Positions 1 to 8,451 of a stretch of 64,000 nucleotides of DNA are shown one piece after another; position 1 is the first letter of the stretch; each line of letters begins with the position of its first letter. A program made the translations under genes and the position numbers. The DNA is from Iocasia fonsfrigidae. GTDB taxonomy: Bacteria > Bacillota > Halanaerobiia > Halanaerobiales > DTU029. The notes under the pieces are model-generated. The model was not told the DNA's origin and searched no databases. It saw nothing but the letters and a program-made list of their open reading frames with translations. Location of the stretch: contig NZ_CP046640.1 in assembly GCF_017751145.1 (NCBI RefSeq), positions 1,344,137 to 1,408,136 of the forward strand, given 5' to 3'.

Positions 1-438
1 TTAATTATAGATATTAATATGCCTGTTTTAGATGGTATAGATGCAATAAAAAAGATAAATGAGCTTTATCCCATGCCCAGTATTGTAGTAACCGGGTATT
101 ATAATAAGGAATTAATAGATAGGGCTAAAAAAGCCGGGGCTTTTAGTTATCTTGTAAAACCAATAGACGAAAAAGACTTACAACCTGCTATCGAAATGGC
201 TAGTGCCAGGTTTGAAGAATTTCTATCATTGAGAAAAGAATTACAGGAAACACAGGCAGCCTTTGAAGCTAGAAAATATATTGAAAAGGCGAAGGGCATT
301 TTGATGGATAAATATAATATAAAGGAAAGTCAGGCAATGAAAACCTTACAGAAAAAAAGCAGAAATAATAATAAAAAGCTAGTTGTAACTGCAAAAGAAA
401 TTATAAAAGCTGATAAATTATTGCAAATTGATGAATAA
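1..438 (+). CDS. ANTAR-domain response regulator (5' end missing)
   Basis: The reading frame is open from base 1, so the gene begins outside the window. The visible 145 residues start inside a receiver domain (D-x-N-MPVLDG around the phosphoacceptor strand, then VTGYY and the conserved Lys in YLVKPID). A helical linker follows, then a C-terminal ANTAR domain (RKYIEKAKGILMDKYNIKESQA). ANTAR proteins bind RNA hairpins and release transcription terminators. The gene sits directly upstream of a leader terminator and a sugar ABC operon, its likely target. The first Met codon at 19 lies inside the receiver fold and is not a plausible start. Confidence 0.9.
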   Translation, partial: LIIDINMPVLDGIDAIKKINELYPMPSIVVTGYYNKELIDRAKKAGAFSYLVKPIDEKDLQPAIEMASARFEEFLSLRKELQETQAAFEARKYIEKAKGILMDKYNIKESQAMKTLQKKSRNNNKKLVVTAKEIIKADKLLQIDE

Positions 439-504
439 AAACTCGTATTTATCTGCAAATAGGATATAATCAATTTTATTGCTTGATAATAGAGATACTG
501 TTGT

Positions 505-533
505 TTGATATATTGATTATTTTACGATATAAT
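505..533 (+). promoter_or_regulatory. sigma-A promoter TTGATA-17-TATAAT
   Basis: TTGATA at 505-510, a 17-base spacer and TATAAT at 528-533 match the vegetative consensus with one mismatch. It lies after the ANTAR gene stop and before the terminator at 595-641, so it would produce a leader RNA of roughly 100 nt that ends at that terminator unless it is read through. Confidence 0.7.
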
Positions 534-557
534 GATTTTATAAAATTTAATATTTTT

Positions 558-641
558 CTATGCTCATGAACGGCATAGGCATAATTAAAAGGTCATGGAC
601 GCCTTGTATTCTATTTTAATGAATACTGGGTGTCCATTTTT
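558..641 (+). terminator. Leader hairpin plus terminator (candidate attenuator)
   Basis: A short hairpin, CTATGC/GCATAG (558-578), is followed by a long stem at 595-636. Its arms are ATGGACGCC...GTATTC and GAATAC...GGTGTCCAT, with one G-U pair and a small internal loop, and TTTTT comes next. This is a factor-independent terminator between a good promoter and the ABC operon. Its position next to an ANTAR gene suggests regulated read-through. The ANTAR hexaloop consensus (A1, G4) is not cleanly present, so that link is inferred from context. Confidence 0.6.
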
Positions 642-822
642 AATTTATAACAAATTTTACCAAAAAAATTGCCTATAATTAATATAAGAATATAAAGGGG
701 GAAACTTTAAAAAATTGGAGGTGATATGGAAAAAGTTATAGGGGAAGCCCTATATGTTCTGTGATATTTTATTGGAAAAGTAATAAGCGGTTAAAACTCA
801 AATTTTAAAAGGAGTGATTTTT
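642..822 (+). other. Leader/intergenic region with a 12-codon mini-ORF
   Basis: After the terminator there is a possible second promoter (TTGCCT 669-674, 16-base spacer, TATAAA 691-696). A mini-ORF at 726-764 (12 residues) is preceded by GGAGGTGAT. A perfect hairpin TATAGGG-GAAG-CCCTATA (737-754) lies inside the mini-ORF. This could be a translated leader or only untranslated RNA. No longer gene is visible here. Confidence 0.35.
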
Positions 823-1791
823 TTGTTAAAAAGCAAACGGTTTATTATTATCTTAGGAGTTATTTTAACTACGATATTTATTTCCACTTCAATTTTGGCA
901 GCTGGGTTTAATCAGGAAGATTTATTAGAACCAGTAGATAAGACCCTTAAATTTGTCTTTATCCCTAAAGTTGTTCATCCCTGGTATGATGTTGTTAGAG
1001 CTGGTGCTGAAAAAGCCATCGAAGAGTTTGCAGACCAGGGGATCAAAATTGATCTGAAATGGGATGCACCACCAACTGCAGAAATAACTGCTCATATGAA
1101 AAAAATAGAAGCAAATATTAGTGCCCGTCCAGATGGAATGGCAATAGCAGTCTTAGACCCTGCCACTAATACTCAGGTTATTAATGATGCAGTAAATGCA
1201 GGATTAAATGTGGTTACTTTTGATACAGATGCACCTGATAGTCTAAGGGCTTGTTATATTGGACATGACAAAAATTTTGAAGATGGCTATGTACTTGGAG
1301 AATTTTTGGCCAAAAAAATAAATTATAAGGGTGAAGTAGCTATCCTGAGTGGTACATTAAGTGCACCAAATCATGTGGGGCGTGTAAATGGTTTTAAAGC
1401 TGCAATTGAACAGTATCCATATATAAAAATTGTAACTGAAAGACCTGATAATGATTCACTACAAAAGGCTATGGAATTAACTGAAAATATAATTCAAGCC
1501 TTCCCTAATATAGATGGTTTCTTTGGTTGTAATGCTACAAATCCTATAGGGGCAGCACGTGCTGTGGAAAATGCAGGTTTAGTAGGGAAAGTTCACATTG
1601 TTGGTATGGATGATCTAGATGAAACAATTCAATATGTCCAAAAAGGTGTTATTGATGCTGTTAAAATTCAACGTCAATGGGAAATTGGTTACTGGACTGT
1701 AAAATATTTGGTGGCAATGAATCAAAACCATACTATACCAGAGGAACACCCTACTGGTTCAAAAGTAATTACTGGTAGTGATTTAAACTAA
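823..1791 (+). CDS. Sugar ABC transporter substrate-binding protein
   Basis: This is a periplasmic-binding-protein fold of the RbsB/Peripla_BP_4 type, 322 residues from a TTG start at 823 placed 7 bases after AAAGGAGTG. A GTG at 814 is part of the ribosome site and is not preferred. The N-terminus is basic and then hydrophobic, ending near ILAAG, which is a typical signal peptide with no lipobox cysteine. The body shows the two-lobed family pattern (VVHPWYDVVRAGAEKA, VVTFDTDAPDS, ACYIGHDKNFEDGY, VHIVGMDDLDE). It would capture a sugar for the permease and ATPase encoded next. The substrate cannot be read from sequence. Confidence 0.9.
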   Translation: MLKSKRFIIILGVILTTIFISTSILAAGFNQEDLLEPVDKTLKFVFIPKVVHPWYDVVRAGAEKAIEEFADQGIKIDLKWDAPPTAEITAHMKKIEANISARPDGMAIAVLDPATNTQVINDAVNAGLNVVTFDTDAPDSLRACYIGHDKNFEDGYVLGEFLAKKINYKGEVAILSGTLSAPNHVGRVNGFKAAIEQYPYIKIVTERPDNDSLQKAMELTENIIQAFPNIDGFFGCNATNPIGAARAVENAGLVGKVHIVGMDDLDETIQYVQKGVIDAVKIQRQWEIGYWTVKYLVAMNQNHTIPEEHPTGSKVITGSDLN

Positions 1792-1801
1792 TTTTACTTT
1801 T

Positions 1802-1835
1802 ATCTCATACCGATCATATATGATCGGTATGAGAT
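1802..1835. repeat. Perfect 34-base palindrome between ABC genes
   Basis: ATCTCATACCGATCATA is followed directly by its exact reverse complement, giving 17-bp arms. No T-run follows and the next gene is 20 bases away. An intercistronic hairpin of this kind typically stabilises the upstream message, which would favour the binding protein over the ATPase and permease. A protein-binding site is an alternative. Confidence 0.8.
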
Positions 1836-1854
1836 TATTGTAAAGGGAAAGGAA

Positions 1855-3357
1855 GTGATTTCAATTAATAATGTAGTAATGGAAATCAAAAATATATCTA
1901 AATCTTTTCCAGGAGTTAAGGCTCTAAATAATGTAAGTATGACCCTTAAAAAAGGGGAGATACATGCTTTAATTGGTGAAAATGGAGCTGGTAAAAGCAC
2001 TTTAATGAATATAATATTTGGCATGTTTTCTCCCGAAGATGGAAAAATATACTTGAGTAATAAAGAGGTTAAGATAGATAATCCGTTAACAGCTCAAACT
2101 TTAGGAATAGGAATAGTACCACAGGAATTAAATCTGGTTCCCTTCCTTTCAACAACTGAGAATATTCTTCTTGGTATGGAACCCTGTAAGATTGAAAAGT
2201 ATATCCTGGACTGGAAGAAAATGAGGGGGAGAGCAGAGGGTATACTTGATAAAATAGGTGAGAAGATAGAACTTAATATACCGGTTAAAGATTTGTCTGT
2301 AGCCCAGCAGCAAATAGTACAGATAGCAAGGGCACTTGCTTTTGATGCTAAAATATTAATTCTGGATGAACCAACTGCCAGTTTAACAATTAAAGAAACA
2401 GAGATGCTTTTTAATATAATTGATAATTTTACATCTAATGGTGGATCTATATTTTATATATCACATAGATTAGAAGAAATTCTTGAAATTGCTGATAGAA
2501 TAACTGTTTTAAGGGATGGAAATAAAGTTAAGGAATTGAACCCTCATAATACAACTAAAGATGAGATGGTAAAGTATATGGTCGGGCGGGATGTCAAAAC
2601 AATGAAAACCGAAAAATGTTTTGACTATGAAAATAAAGAGAGAGTCCTTGAAGTTGATAACCTTAGCCGTAAAAATGAGTTTAATAATATAAGTTTTAAG
2701 CTCTATAAAGGTGAGATACTTGGTATTGCCGGTTTGGTAGGGGCAGGGCGTACAGAATTAGTAAGCTGTATATTTGGTGTTACCAAACCTCAAGATGGAG
2801 AAGTAAGGATAAATGGAAAAAGGGTTGATCATAATCATACCTGGGAAGGTATAAAAAATGGTATTGGTTATGTTCCTGAAGAAAGAAGAGAACTCGCATT
2901 ATTCCCAATATTAAATATTGCTGAGAATATGACTATGCCGGTTATTAATAATTTTACTAATAAAGGTATTATAAATAAAGTAAAAGAAATAAGTGTAGTT
3001 GAAGATTATATAAATAAAATGAGGATTAAAACACCGTCTTATAAACAGTTGATTAGAAATTTAAGTGGTGGTAATCAGCAAAAAGTTATTTTGTCTCGCT
3101 GGATGATGGCTGAGTCTAAAATATTAATTTTAGATGAACCAACAAGGGGTATAGATGTTAATGCCAAGGGTGAAATATATCAATTATTACACAGGCTAAC
3201 TGAAGAAGGGATATCTATTATTTTTATTTCTTCTGAGATACAGGAAGTAATTGATGTTGCTGATAGAGTATTAATTATGCATGAAGGATTAGTAAAAGGA
3301 GAGGTTGAAAGCAATAAAACCTCCCAAGAAGAAATAATGAGTATTGCTTTAAGCTAA
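1855..3357 (+). CDS. Sugar ABC transporter ATP-binding protein (double ATPase)
   Basis: 500 residues with two fused ABC domains, the architecture of RbsA/MglA/XylG. The first half has GENGAGKST (about residue 41), LSVAQQQIVQ in place of a standard signature, and ILILDEPTASL. The second half has a degenerate P-loop GLVGAGRTEL, a full LSGGNQQK signature and ILILDEPTRGID. That asymmetry is usual for the family. The GTG start follows GGGAAAGG; an internal ATG at 1879 has no ribosome site. It energises the permease encoded 15 bases downstream. Confidence 0.93.
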   Translation: MISINNVVMEIKNISKSFPGVKALNNVSMTLKKGEIHALIGENGAGKSTLMNIIFGMFSPEDGKIYLSNKEVKIDNPLTAQTLGIGIVPQELNLVPFLSTTENILLGMEPCKIEKYILDWKKMRGRAEGILDKIGEKIELNIPVKDLSVAQQQIVQIARALAFDAKILILDEPTASLTIKETEMLFNIIDNFTSNGGSIFYISHRLEEILEIADRITVLRDGNKVKELNPHNTTKDEMVKYMVGRDVKTMKTEKCFDYENKERVLEVDNLSRKNEFNNISFKLYKGEILGIAGLVGAGRTELVSCIFGVTKPQDGEVRINGKRVDHNHTWEGIKNGIGYVPEERRELALFPILNIAENMTMPVINNFTNKGIINKVKEISVVEDYINKMRIKTPSYKQLIRNLSGGNQQKVILSRWMMAESKILILDEPTRGIDVNAKGEIYQLLHRLTEEGISIIFISSEIQEVIDVADRVLIMHEGLVKGEVESNKTSQEEIMSIALS

Positions 3358-3372
3358 GCTAAGGAGGGTTAT

Positions 3373-4350
3373 TTGAAGATGGAATTAAAAAGACATAGTA
3401 ATTTAACAAAAGTAAAAGAATTGCTGCACTTTAAAGAAAGTGGTATATTGTTAGCCCTTATTATTATGAGTGCACTCTTAAGTATTACTACACCTAATTT
3501 TTTAAATCAGTATAACCTGGGTATAGTTGTTAGACAGGCATCATTTGTTGCACTTGTAGCCCTGGGGCAGACACTTGTTTTAATCACTGGTGGTATAGAT
3601 TTATCTGTTGGTTCTATTGCTGGTTTGTCAAGTATTCTTGGTGCTATATTAATGACTAGTACTCCATTAAATCCGTATTTATGCACACTGCTTGCTGTGT
3701 TATGTGGTATGTTTTTTGGTATAATAAATGGGGTTTTTATAGCTAAAATAGGACTAAATCCCTTTATAGTAACCCTGGCAACCGGTGAAGCCTTTGCAGG
3801 TCTTATCTTAGTTATTACCAAGGGGTATCCTGTCTTAGGGATACCAACTTCTTTTAAATACCTTGGACAGGGAATGATTGGTCCTGTTCCTGTACCAGTA
3901 GTAATCTTATTAATTATATCATTAATTTTAATATATATTTTGAAGAATACACCTTTTGGGCGTTATATTTATTCTATTGGTGGAAATGAATCTGCTTCTA
4001 AATTAGTTGGTATTAAGGTTGACAAAATTAAAATTAGTGTTTACGCGATAGCAGGTGCTCTGGCTGCCCTGGCAGGAATAATATTTGTCAGCAGAGCAAA
4101 TGCAGGACAGGCTACAATTGGTGCAAGCTGGTTAATGCCGTCAGTTACAGCTGCTATTATTGGTGGTACTTCATTAAGTGGTGGGGAAGGTACAATTTTA
4201 GGCACCTTAATTGGAGCAATTTTAATGGGTGTTTTGTCAAATGGTATTGTATTGTTAAACGTATCTTCTTATCTGGAGAGAGTCATAATAGGTCTGGTAG
4301 TATTAGTAGCGGTTATCATTGATTTAGTAAGAAAGCGTAACAGATCTTAA
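3373..4350 (+). CDS. Sugar ABC transporter permease (RbsC-type)
   Basis: 325 residues with 8-10 hydrophobic segments and the BPD_transp_2 pattern of ribose/xylose-type permeases (TGGIDLSVGSIAGL near residue 75, NPFIVTLATG, GGTSLSGGEGTILGT). The TTG at 3373 lies 5 bases after AGGAGG. An ATG at 3379 is a possible alternative start. This is a single permease gene, so it would act as a homodimer with the fused ATPase. It is the third gene of the transporter and runs into the transketolase pair with a 22-base gap. Confidence 0.93.
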   Translation: MKMELKRHSNLTKVKELLHFKESGILLALIIMSALLSITTPNFLNQYNLGIVVRQASFVALVALGQTLVLITGGIDLSVGSIAGLSSILGAILMTSTPLNPYLCTLLAVLCGMFFGIINGVFIAKIGLNPFIVTLATGEAFAGLILVITKGYPVLGIPTSFKYLGQGMIGPVPVPVVILLIISLILIYILKNTPFGRYIYSIGGNESASKLVGIKVDKIKISVYAIAGALAALAGIIFVSRANAGQATIGASWLMPSVTAAIIGGTSLSGGEGTILGTLIGAILMGVLSNGIVLLNVSSYLERVIIGLVVLVAVIIDLVRKRNRS

Positions 4351-4372
4351 TAATTAAAAGGGGAAGATTCTA

Positions 4373-5200
4373 ATGGAAAATAGTCTATTATTAAAATCAA
4401 TAGAGATAAGAAGGAGTTTATTAAAGACGATTTATAATGCAAATATGGGGCATACTGGATCATCCCTGTCAAATGTTGATATATTAGTAACATTATTCTA
4501 TCAGGTTATGAGTTATAAAGTAAAAGACCCTACCTGGGAAGAAAGAGATAGATTTATTTTAAGCAAAGGACATGGAGTAGAATCATATTATTGTATACTG
4601 GCTGACTTAGGTTATTTTCCAGAAAAAGAATTGGATACTTTTTGTCAGTTTAAAACCAGGCTTATAGGGCACCCCAATAATAAAGTACCTGGTGTTGAGG
4701 TGAATACAGGTGCTTTAGGGCATGGGCTACCAATTGCTGTTGGTATGGCACTGGCTGCTAAACTTGATAAAAAGGGTTATAGGGTATTTGTAGTAATGGG
4801 AGATGGTGAACAGGCTGAGGGTTCTATCTGGGAAGGAGCAATGGCTGCTTCTCATTATAAACTGGATAATTTAATAGGGATAATTGACCGTAATAGATTA
4901 CAAATAACAGGTAACACAGAAGATATCATGTCTCTGGAGCCTTTTAAAGAAAAATGGCAGAGTTTTGGTTGGAAAGTAATTGAAGTAAACGGCCATGATA
5001 TAGATGAATTACTAAAGGTATTTAATTCAACACCTAAAAAGAAAGATAAACCTACAATTATAATCGCCAACACCATAAAAGGAAAAGGTGTTTCCTTTAT
5101 GGAAAATAAAGCTGCCTGGCATCATAAAGTTCCAGATAAAAAACAGCTGGAAAAGGCCTTGTTAGAATTGTCTTCTCAGGAAGGTGATTTAGGTGAATAA
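4373..5200 (+). CDS. Transketolase, N-terminal subunit
   Basis: 275 residues corresponding to the thiamine-diphosphate-binding half of transketolase: GHTGSSLSNVDI, SKGHGVESYY, the VMGDGEQAEGSIWEGAM ThDP motif near residue 145, and the closing KGKGVSFMENKAAWHHKVPD. Paired N and C subunits encoded separately are common in archaea and Firmicutes. Location inside a sugar-import operon suggests a dedicated step for the imported sugar rather than the general pentose phosphate pathway. The stop overlaps the next start by 8 bases (GTGAATAA), which implies translational coupling. Confidence 0.93.
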   Translation: MENSLLLKSIEIRRSLLKTIYNANMGHTGSSLSNVDILVTLFYQVMSYKVKDPTWEERDRFILSKGHGVESYYCILADLGYFPEKELDTFCQFKTRLIGHPNNKVPGVEVNTGALGHGLPIAVGMALAAKLDKKGYRVFVVMGDGEQAEGSIWEGAMAASHYKLDNLIGIIDRNRLQITGNTEDIMSLEPFKEKWQSFGWKVIEVNGHDIDELLKVFNSTPKKKDKPTIIIANTIKGKGVSFMENKAAWHHKVPDKKQLEKALLELSSQEGDLGE

Positions 5201-6131
5201 AATAGCAAATAAACAAATAATTTGTGATACCTTAATTAAAAGAGGGAAAGAGAATAGAGATATACTTGTTTTAACCAGTGATTCCAGGGGTTCTGCTTCA
5301 ATGGCAAAGTTTGGAGAACAATTGCCTGAACAGTTAATTGAAGTAGGTATAGCTGAGCAAAATATAGTAGGAATAGCAGCTGGACTGGCATCTTCTGGCA
5401 AGCTCCCTTTTATTGCTTCATATGCTGCATTTTTATCAATGAGGAGTATTGAACAGATAAAAGTTGATTTAGCCTATTCCAATACTAATGTCAAGGTGGT
5501 TGGGATAAGTGGTGGTTTAAGTTATGGACCATTAGGTATGTCACATCATGCTCTACAGGATATAGCTGTTATGATGGCAATACCTAATATGACTGTTATT
5601 CTTCCTGCAGATCGTTATGAAACCGAAAAAATGACAGATGAACTGTTAAAATATTGTGGTCCTGTTTATATCAGGGTTGGGAGAAATTCTGTCCCTGATA
5701 TACATCAATCGGCTAATTTTGATTATGAAATAGGTAAAGCATTAACACTAACTGAAGGTGATGACTTAACAATTATAGCAACTGGTGAAACAGTAAAGTC
5801 AGCAGTGGATAGTAGTAAATTACTTAAAGAAAAAGGGATTAAAGCCAGGGTTTTAAATATGCATACCTTAAAACCCCTTGATGAAAAGGCAGTGATTAAG
5901 GCTGCTCAAGAAACAGCTTGTATCTTGACAGTAGAAGAGCATAGTATTTATGGTGGACTGGGATCAGTTATAGCACAGACTGTTATTCAAAATTATCCTG
6001 TCCCTATGAAGATGATTGCTATCCCTGATGAGCCAGCAATAGCCGGTCAACAGTTAGAGTTGTTTGAGTATTATGGTATATCTGCTGATAATATAGCCAG
6101 AGAAGCAGTTAATTTGGTTAAACGATGTTAA
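5193..6131 (+). CDS. Transketolase, C-terminal subunit
   Basis: 312 residues with the pyrimidine-binding domain of transketolase (VGIAEQNIVGIAAGLA, HHALQDIAVMMAIPNM) and the C-terminal domain (EEHSIYGGLGSVIAQ). The GTG start lies within the end of the N-subunit gene. The pair would assemble into one active ThDP enzyme that moves a two-carbon ketol unit. Similar split transketolases occur in D-apiose catabolism and in the sulfo-transketolase pathway, so the substrate may be an unusual ketose phosphate. No kinase or isomerase is visible downstream to settle this. Confidence 0.93.
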   Translation: MNKIANKQIICDTLIKRGKENRDILVLTSDSRGSASMAKFGEQLPEQLIEVGIAEQNIVGIAAGLASSGKLPFIASYAAFLSMRSIEQIKVDLAYSNTNVKVVGISGGLSYGPLGMSHHALQDIAVMMAIPNMTVILPADRYETEKMTDELLKYCGPVYIRVGRNSVPDIHQSANFDYEIGKALTLTEGDDLTIIATGETVKSAVDSSKLLKEKGIKARVLNMHTLKPLDEKAVIKAAQETACILTVEEHSIYGGLGSVIAQTVIQNYPVPMKMIAIPDEPAIAGQQLELFEYYGISADNIAREAVNLVKRC

Positions 6132-6153
6132 GCAAAGTTAATAATTGTTAAAG

Positions 6154-6181
6154 AGCTCCCTTTGTTAAATCAAAGGGAGCT
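6154..6181. terminator. Bidirectional terminator between convergent genes
   Basis: AGCTCCCTTTG, a 6-base loop and the exact complement CAAAGGGAGCT form an 11-bp stem between the transketolase gene and the convergent minus-strand gene. No strong T-run follows on either side, so efficiency is uncertain. Confidence 0.65.
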
Positions 6182-6187
6182 GACTAT

Positions 6188-6589
6188 CTATATACTTATA
6201 TTTGCAATAGTATCATGTAATTGTTCAAAGAGAAGACCTATTATAAACCAGGCAGGAGCATAATCAAGGCGGATTAAACCATTCAAGGAAAATGGAGTAT
6301 TGCTATAATCCCAGGGACATAAACCAGCGCTTTCTTTAATGGCCCATCCTGTGATGTATTCGATCATAAAAATGATTATGGTATAGATCCCCCCTCTTAA
6401 TATAATCGGCCAATCCCTTATATAATTATGGACTGGTTCCAGGCTTATAGCAAGTCCATATATTGGAAACATCCAGAGATATGTCCAGCCCCTAAGTTTG
6501 ATATCCCCCCTTAATAATGACCCCAGACCTGTCCAGAATATTTCGATACACCAGCCGCTAAAACCGTAAATTAAGAAACGTGTTATCAT
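6188..6589 (-). CDS. Small membrane protein, CmpB-like 'ABC transporter type IV' family (PF06541)
   Basis: About 133 residues with four hydrophobic segments. The pattern SGWCIEIFWTGL, LRGWTYLWMFPIYGL and GLCPWDYSNTPF resembles the PF06541 group, named putative ABC-transporter type IV, whose biochemical role is unproven. I chose the ATG at 6589; a TTG at 6607 would add six residues, and neither has a good ribosome site. It is monocistronic and converges on the transketolase operon. It could be a membrane scaffold rather than a transporter. Confidence 0.7.
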   Translation of the reverse strand: MITRFLIYGFSGWCIEIFWTGLGSLLRGDIKLRGWTYLWMFPIYGLAISLEPVHNYIRDWPIILRGGIYTIIIFMIEYITGWAIKESAGLCPWDYSNTPFSLNGLIRLDYAPAWFIIGLLFEQLHDTIANISI

Positions 6590-6683
6590 AATATTATCTT
6601 TTACCAATATATATTTTTTATCAAGAATTTAAAAATTTTTATATTAAACGAGAAATTTTGTTGTTTAAAAGTATAGTTAAGTT

Positions 6684-6692
6684 TGATATAAT
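6684..6692 (+). promoter_or_regulatory. Extended -10 promoter for threonine synthase
   Basis: TGATATAAT is an extended -10 element (TGnTATAAT), 35 bases before the thrC start codon. No convincing -35 box is spaced correctly (TTTAAA at 17 bases, TTGTTT at 20), as is common with extended -10 promoters. Confidence 0.5.
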
Positions 6693-6726
6693 TAAGCAAA
6701 ACGAGCAAATGAGTAGAGGGGATGTT

Positions 6727-8229
6727 ATGGTTATGAAATATATTAGTACTAGGGGGAATTACCAGCCAGTAGAGGCTGCCCAGGCCATTAGACTGGGCAT
6801 GGTACCTGCTGGTGGGTTGTTTGTACCAGAAAAGGTTCCTATTTTTAGCCAGGATACTATCTATAATATGAAGGATAATACTTATCAGGAGATAGCCTTA
6901 ATGGTCTTAGAGGAGTTTCTAAGTGATTATCAGGAATCTGAATTAGAGGATTGTATTAGAAAAGCATATAATGAAAAAAATTTCACCTCTGATGGTATGG
7001 CTCCGGTGCTTAATTTGGATGATAATATATATATTATGGAATTGTGGCATGGACCAACAGCTGCTTTTAAAGATATGGCTTTACAGTTAATGCCTCATCT
7101 TTTACTTAAAGCCCTCCAGAAAGCAGAATTCAGTAAAGAAGTAGTTATTTTGGTTGCCACTTCTGGTGATACAGGGAAAGCAGCCCTGGAGGGTTTTAAA
7201 GATATTCCCGGTATCAGAATTATTGTGTTTTATCCAGCAGAAGGAGTTAGTAAAATACAGGAAGCTCAGATGACGACAACTACCGGTAGTAATACCTATG
7301 TTGTTGCTGTTGAAGGTAATTTTGATGAGTGCCAGAATAGTGTTAAAGAGATATTTGCTGATAGGGATTTTAATTCCTTAATAAGTAGGCAGGGTTATCA
7401 ATTTTCTTCGGCAAACTCTATAAACTGGGGACGGCTTGTGCCGCAGATAATATATTATTTTGCTGCATATGCCTCTTTATTAAGAGATGATGTAATAAGT
7501 AAGGGTCAAAAGATAGATATAACAGTACCTACTGGTAATTTTGGTAATATCCTGGCTGCATATTATGCCTATAGGATGGGTTTGCCTGTCCATAAATTTG
7601 TCTGTGCTTCAAATGATAATAAAATACTCACTGATTTTTTAAGAACAGGTGAGTATAATCTTGAACGTGATTTCATAAAAACAATCAGTCCTTCGATGGA
7701 TATATTGATTTCATCAAACCTCGAACGTTTTCTTTTTGAAATAACTGGACATAATGCAGATAAAATAAATAAATGGTATGATGATTTAAAGAATAAGGGC
7801 TGTTTTAAGATAGATGATCCTACGAGAAAAAAGATAGCAGGGATTTTTGTAGGAGAATATGCCAGTGAAACTGAAACAAAAAATACAATTAAAAAGGTAT
7901 TTAGGGATTATAATTACCTTGTAGATACACATACAGCAGTTGGGATCAGAGTCTATCAAAAGTATAGACAAAATTTAGCTGAGGATATCCCAGTAATTAT
8001 TGATTCAACTGCTAATCCCTACAAGTTTAGTAAGGCTGTTCTGGATTCACTGGAAACAGGTATTAATACTGTGAATGAATTTGCCATACTGGATACTTTA
8101 AACAAAATTAGTGGGCAGGATATACACCGTGCTTTAAAGGATTTAGATAAACAGGAGATTAAACATTATAGGAACTGTGATACTTCTAAAATCAGGAAAG
8201 AAATTAAGGATATTTTAAATATAAATTAA
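6727..8229 (+). CDS. thrC: Threonine synthase
   Basis: 500 residues, PLP-dependent, converting O-phosphohomoserine to threonine. It is of the longer class with an N-terminal YISTRGNYQPVEAAQAI segment. The PLP lysine lies in HGPTAAFKDMALQ (about residue 110). VATSGDTGKAALEG and SANSINWGRLVPQ are the phosphate- and substrate-binding motifs. I start at ATG 6727, 5 bases after AGGGG; a longer open frame upstream overlaps the promoter and lacks a ribosome site. It stands alone, with its own promoter and a strong terminator, not next to hom or thrB. Confidence 0.95.
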   Translation: MVMKYISTRGNYQPVEAAQAIRLGMVPAGGLFVPEKVPIFSQDTIYNMKDNTYQEIALMVLEEFLSDYQESELEDCIRKAYNEKNFTSDGMAPVLNLDDNIYIMELWHGPTAAFKDMALQLMPHLLLKALQKAEFSKEVVILVATSGDTGKAALEGFKDIPGIRIIVFYPAEGVSKIQEAQMTTTTGSNTYVVAVEGNFDECQNSVKEIFADRDFNSLISRQGYQFSSANSINWGRLVPQIIYYFAAYASLLRDDVISKGQKIDITVPTGNFGNILAAYYAYRMGLPVHKFVCASNDNKILTDFLRTGEYNLERDFIKTISPSMDILISSNLERFLFEITGHNADKINKWYDDLKNKGCFKIDDPTRKKIAGIFVGEYASETETKNTIKKVFRDYNYLVDTHTAVGIRVYQKYRQNLAEDIPVIIDSTANPYKFSKAVLDSLETGINTVNEFAILDTLNKISGQDIHRALKDLDKQEIKHYRNCDTSKIRKEIKDILNIN

Positions 8230-8244
8230 CTGTATATCAAATAT

Positions 8245-8285
8245 AACAATAGACCAGTTAATTATAACTGGTCTATTGTTTTTTT
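8245..8285 (+). terminator. Strong terminator after thrC
   Basis: A perfect 15-bp stem (AACAATAGACCAGTT and complement), a 6-base loop and seven T residues form a canonical factor-independent terminator. Confidence 0.93.
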
Positions 8286-8322
8286 AATTGCTTGAAATTG
8301 TATTCTTTTTTACTTTAATTTT

Positions 8323-8403
8323 TTAAAAAGCACCGCAGCAGCAGCAGATTACAAGAATAATAAGGATTAAGCATAAGCAGTTGTTGTCTTTAAAGTCGCC
8401 CAT
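8323..8403 (-). CDS. Cys-rich hydrophobic micropeptide (26 aa), YjcZ-like
   Basis: A 26-residue ORF with an excellent ribosome site, AAGGAGGT, 6 bases before ATG. The peptide has a polar N-terminus (MGDFKDNNCLC), a single hydrophobic stretch rich in Leu/Ile/Val, and a C-terminal run of four cysteines followed by GAF. It resembles the short hydrophobic YjcZ-type sporulation peptides in layout only. It lies in the gap between thrC and the M48 protease, beside a second peptide of the same design. Function unknown, probably membrane- or spore-associated. Confidence 0.6.
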   Translation of the reverse strand: MGDFKDNNCLCLILIILVICCCCGAF

Positions 8404-8451
8404 ATGTACACCTCCTTTTATCAATATGCATTTGTTAGATTATAAGTTTTA

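Noticed and set aside
558-600. Classic ANTAR-binding tandem hairpins
   Set aside because: The first hairpin can be drawn with a hexaloop AUGAAC only by bulging a base, and position 4 is A, not G. No second hexaloop hairpin was found.
6658-6726. Upstream extension of threonine synthase
   Set aside because: It would overlap the extended -10 promoter and has no ribosome site; ATG 6727 gives the family's usual N-terminus.
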